Source: Burkholderiales bacterium UBA2463 (GTDB lineage: Bacteria > Pseudomonadota > Gammaproteobacteria > Burkholderiales > Burkholderiaceae_A). From it: a stretch of DNA of 64,000 nt. The notes beneath the pieces are model-generated. The model was not told the origin of the DNA. It saw only the letters and a list, made by a program, of their open reading frames with translations, and ran no database searches. The first letter of the stretch is position 1. Each line of letters opens with the position of its first letter. Shown in pieces: positions 62,854 to 64,000 of the stretch. The stretch covers positions 216,362 to 280,361 of the forward strand of contig DDPR01000010.1 in NCBI GenBank assembly GCA_002342295.1, in the 5' to 3' direction. A program made the position numbers and the translations under genes.

Positions 62854-63846
62854 TCAGGGCTTGGCGTCGCTCAGCTCGCGCCGCTGAAACTGCACGGGCG
62901 TGTCTTGCTTTTTCTTGTTGGCAGCGCTGGCAGCCTCGAGTGACTCCCGATAGCGCTGACGCTCCAGCGTCACCAAAGCCTCGATCTGCTTCTTGAGCGT
63001 TTCGACGTTTCCGCCCACGCGCTGCAACTCCTTCACCTCTTGCGTAATTCCAGCCACCTTGCTGGACGCATCGGTAAGAGCTTTGGACTGGGCCTTGACC
63101 TGACCATCGAGGGCTCGCACCTCAACCAAGAGGCGGGCCAGCTGGGGGTCGGGCTTCTGCGAGGACTTGAGCGCCTCATCGTAGGCCTTCTTAAGGTCGC
63201 CCTCTTTCTTTGCGGCAGCGGTCTGCATAGCAGCCAAGGACTTCTCCATAGCCTCAAGCCGTCCGGCAAGTTCGGTCTGCGACTTCACGAGGTCGCCGTC
63301 TCGCTTACCCAGGCCCTGCAGGCTCTCACCAATCTCATCAACCGAGGAGAGTGTCTCTCGAATCTCAATGGCCTGCGTGCCCACCTTCACCAGCAGGGAG
63401 TCGGCCTGGGCCACCTTCTTTTGAAGCTGAATGGCCATCGCAGCAAATACCCCCGCGCAGACGACCATCAGCACCCCGCCCACCATCACGAGAATGGCGC
63501 CACCACGACTGCTCTTTTTGGCAGTGGACGAGAGGTTACCCGCCGACTCGCGAAGCAGCTTATGGCTTGAAGCGGCCGCAGCAGCGGTCTTGTTTGCCAC
63601 CTCTGCGGCCTCAAGCACCGTGGAAATAATCTCTTTAAGTTGGGCTGCAGCCTCCTCAGCCTGTTTGCGCTGGGCCTCGTTCGCCTCCCGAGCGGCAGCA
63701 AACTCTTCCATGTAGTGGGCATGCCGCGCGTTCTCGGCGGCAATCACAGCCTCGTCCACAGCGGCCGTGACGGCAGCCGCAGCGGGCTCCGCAGATGCGG
63801 CAGCGGGCTGATCGGACACGGGCTCTTGGTTGGGCGAATCACTCAT
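62854..63846 (-). CDS. Membrane-anchored coiled-coil protein, unrecognised
   Basis: 330 aa. Residues 1-45 are Ala/Glu-rich, 45-110 a charged coiled coil, about 115-137 a single membrane helix (GGAILVMVGGVLMVVCAGVFAAM), and the rest a long Lys/Gln/Ala-rich coiled coil with a basic end. No enzymatic motif. It shares a 4-nt overlap with the partial gene upstream and ends 2 nt from the convergent flrA-like gene. It could be a polar or cell-envelope scaffold; function unknown. Confidence 0.8.
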   Translation of the reverse strand: MSDSPNQEPVSDQPAAASAEPAAAAVTAAVDEAVIAAENARHAHYMEEFAAAREANEAQRKQAEEAAAQLKEIISTVLEAAEVANKTAAAAASSHKLLRESAGNLSSTAKKSSRGGAILVMVGGVLMVVCAGVFAAMAIQLQKKVAQADSLLVKVGTQAIEIRETLSSVDEIGESLQGLGKRDGDLVKSQTELAGRLEAMEKSLAAMQTAAAKKEGDLKKAYDEALKSSQKPDPQLARLLVEVRALDGQVKAQSKALTDASSKVAGITQEVKELQRVGGNVETLKKQIEALVTLERQRYRESLEAASAANKKKQDTPVQFQRRELSDAKP

Positions 63847-64000
63847 GGCTTCTTGCCTTTCAATAAGGTACCGAGGGCGCGCAACACTGGCTTGCGTCCC
63901 CGCTTGGTCTCCACCTCGCTTCGGATATCGGCAGTTTGTCGTCGAATTCCAGCGAGTCGTTCAGAAAAATCAGCAAGAGAGATGCCAGCGGCAACCTCCG
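63843..64000 (-). CDS. Partial gene, C-terminal end only
   Basis: The last 51 codons of a gene running in from the right end of the window, read from the sequence: it contains SLADFSERLAGIRRQTADIR and ends LGTLLKGKKP, a helical, basic tail. Its TGA overlaps the ATG of the coiled-coil gene as ATGA, so the two are coupled. Too little remains to assign a product. Confidence 0.7.
   Translation of the reverse strand, partial: EVAAGISLADFSERLAGIRRQTADIRSEVETKRGRKPVLRALGTLLKGKKP

Overview
This window looks like one contiguous piece of a betaproteobacterial (Burkholderiales-type) chromosome. Four things point that way: a one-piece tmRNA whose tag reads ANDERFALAA; an AroA-cytidylate kinase fusion; the gyrA-serC-pheA-hisC-tyrA-aroA/cmk-rpsA-ihfB-lapB-rfaE1-hldD gene order; and a kinase-only RfaE1. 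The species cannot be named from the sequence. Coding density is very high, with many 4-nt ATGA overlaps, and no stretch over 300 nt lacks a gene.

Layout. (1) 1-12754, minus strand: a long housekeeping run for DNA gyrase, serine and aromatic amino acid synthesis, ribosomal protein S1, IHF-beta, LapB (unusually short) and heptose synthesis for LPS. (2) 12924-25358: a mixed region with an old yellow enzyme, an orphan ParA-like ATPase, tmRNA, two unrecognised divergent genes, a Tat-exported aldo/keto reductase, MFS and sodium:solute transporters, a CorA-like protein, a small MscS channel, a LOG protein, a RodZ-like protein, OsmC and Pal. (3) 25416-62852: a flagellar supercluster. It contains a FlrC-like sigma-54 activator with fliEFGHIJ; two flagellins (991 aa and 256 aa) with a TPR protein between them, flaG and fliD; flgBCDEFGHIJKL preceded by a LysM/transglycosylase-like gene; flgA, flgM and flgN with an unrecognised repeat protein; an operon of flgP-flgT-LysM gene-fliK-fhlX; and a FlrA/FleQ-like sigma-54 activator with no N-terminal sensory domain. 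(4) 62854-64000: a membrane-anchored coiled-coil protein and a partial gene, both unrecognised.

Regulation can be read from the DNA. Six GG-N10-GC (sigma-54) elements and five TAAAGTTT-N11-GCCGATAA-like (sigma-28) elements sit at sensible places. Sigma-54 sites precede flrC-fliE, the large flagellin, the TPR gene, flgG, the LysM/transglycosylase-flgB operon and flgA. Sigma-28 sites precede the small flagellin, flaG, fliD, flgMN and flgP-flgT. This resembles the Vibrio/Pseudomonas FlrA-FlrC-FliA cascade rather than the FlhDC scheme of enteric bacteria.

Most unusual features: the exposed axial proteins are greatly enlarged together (flagellin 991 aa, hook FlgE 1141 aa, HAP1 FlgK 1075 aa) while FlgL, FliD and the rod proteins keep normal size; FlgJ lacks its muramidase domain and a LysM/SLT-like gene heads the rod operon; both sigma-54 activators lack a working receiver domain; a FlgP/FlgT pair suggests a Vibrio-like outer ring; and a 450-aa protein after flgN is built from a repeated motif I do not recognise.
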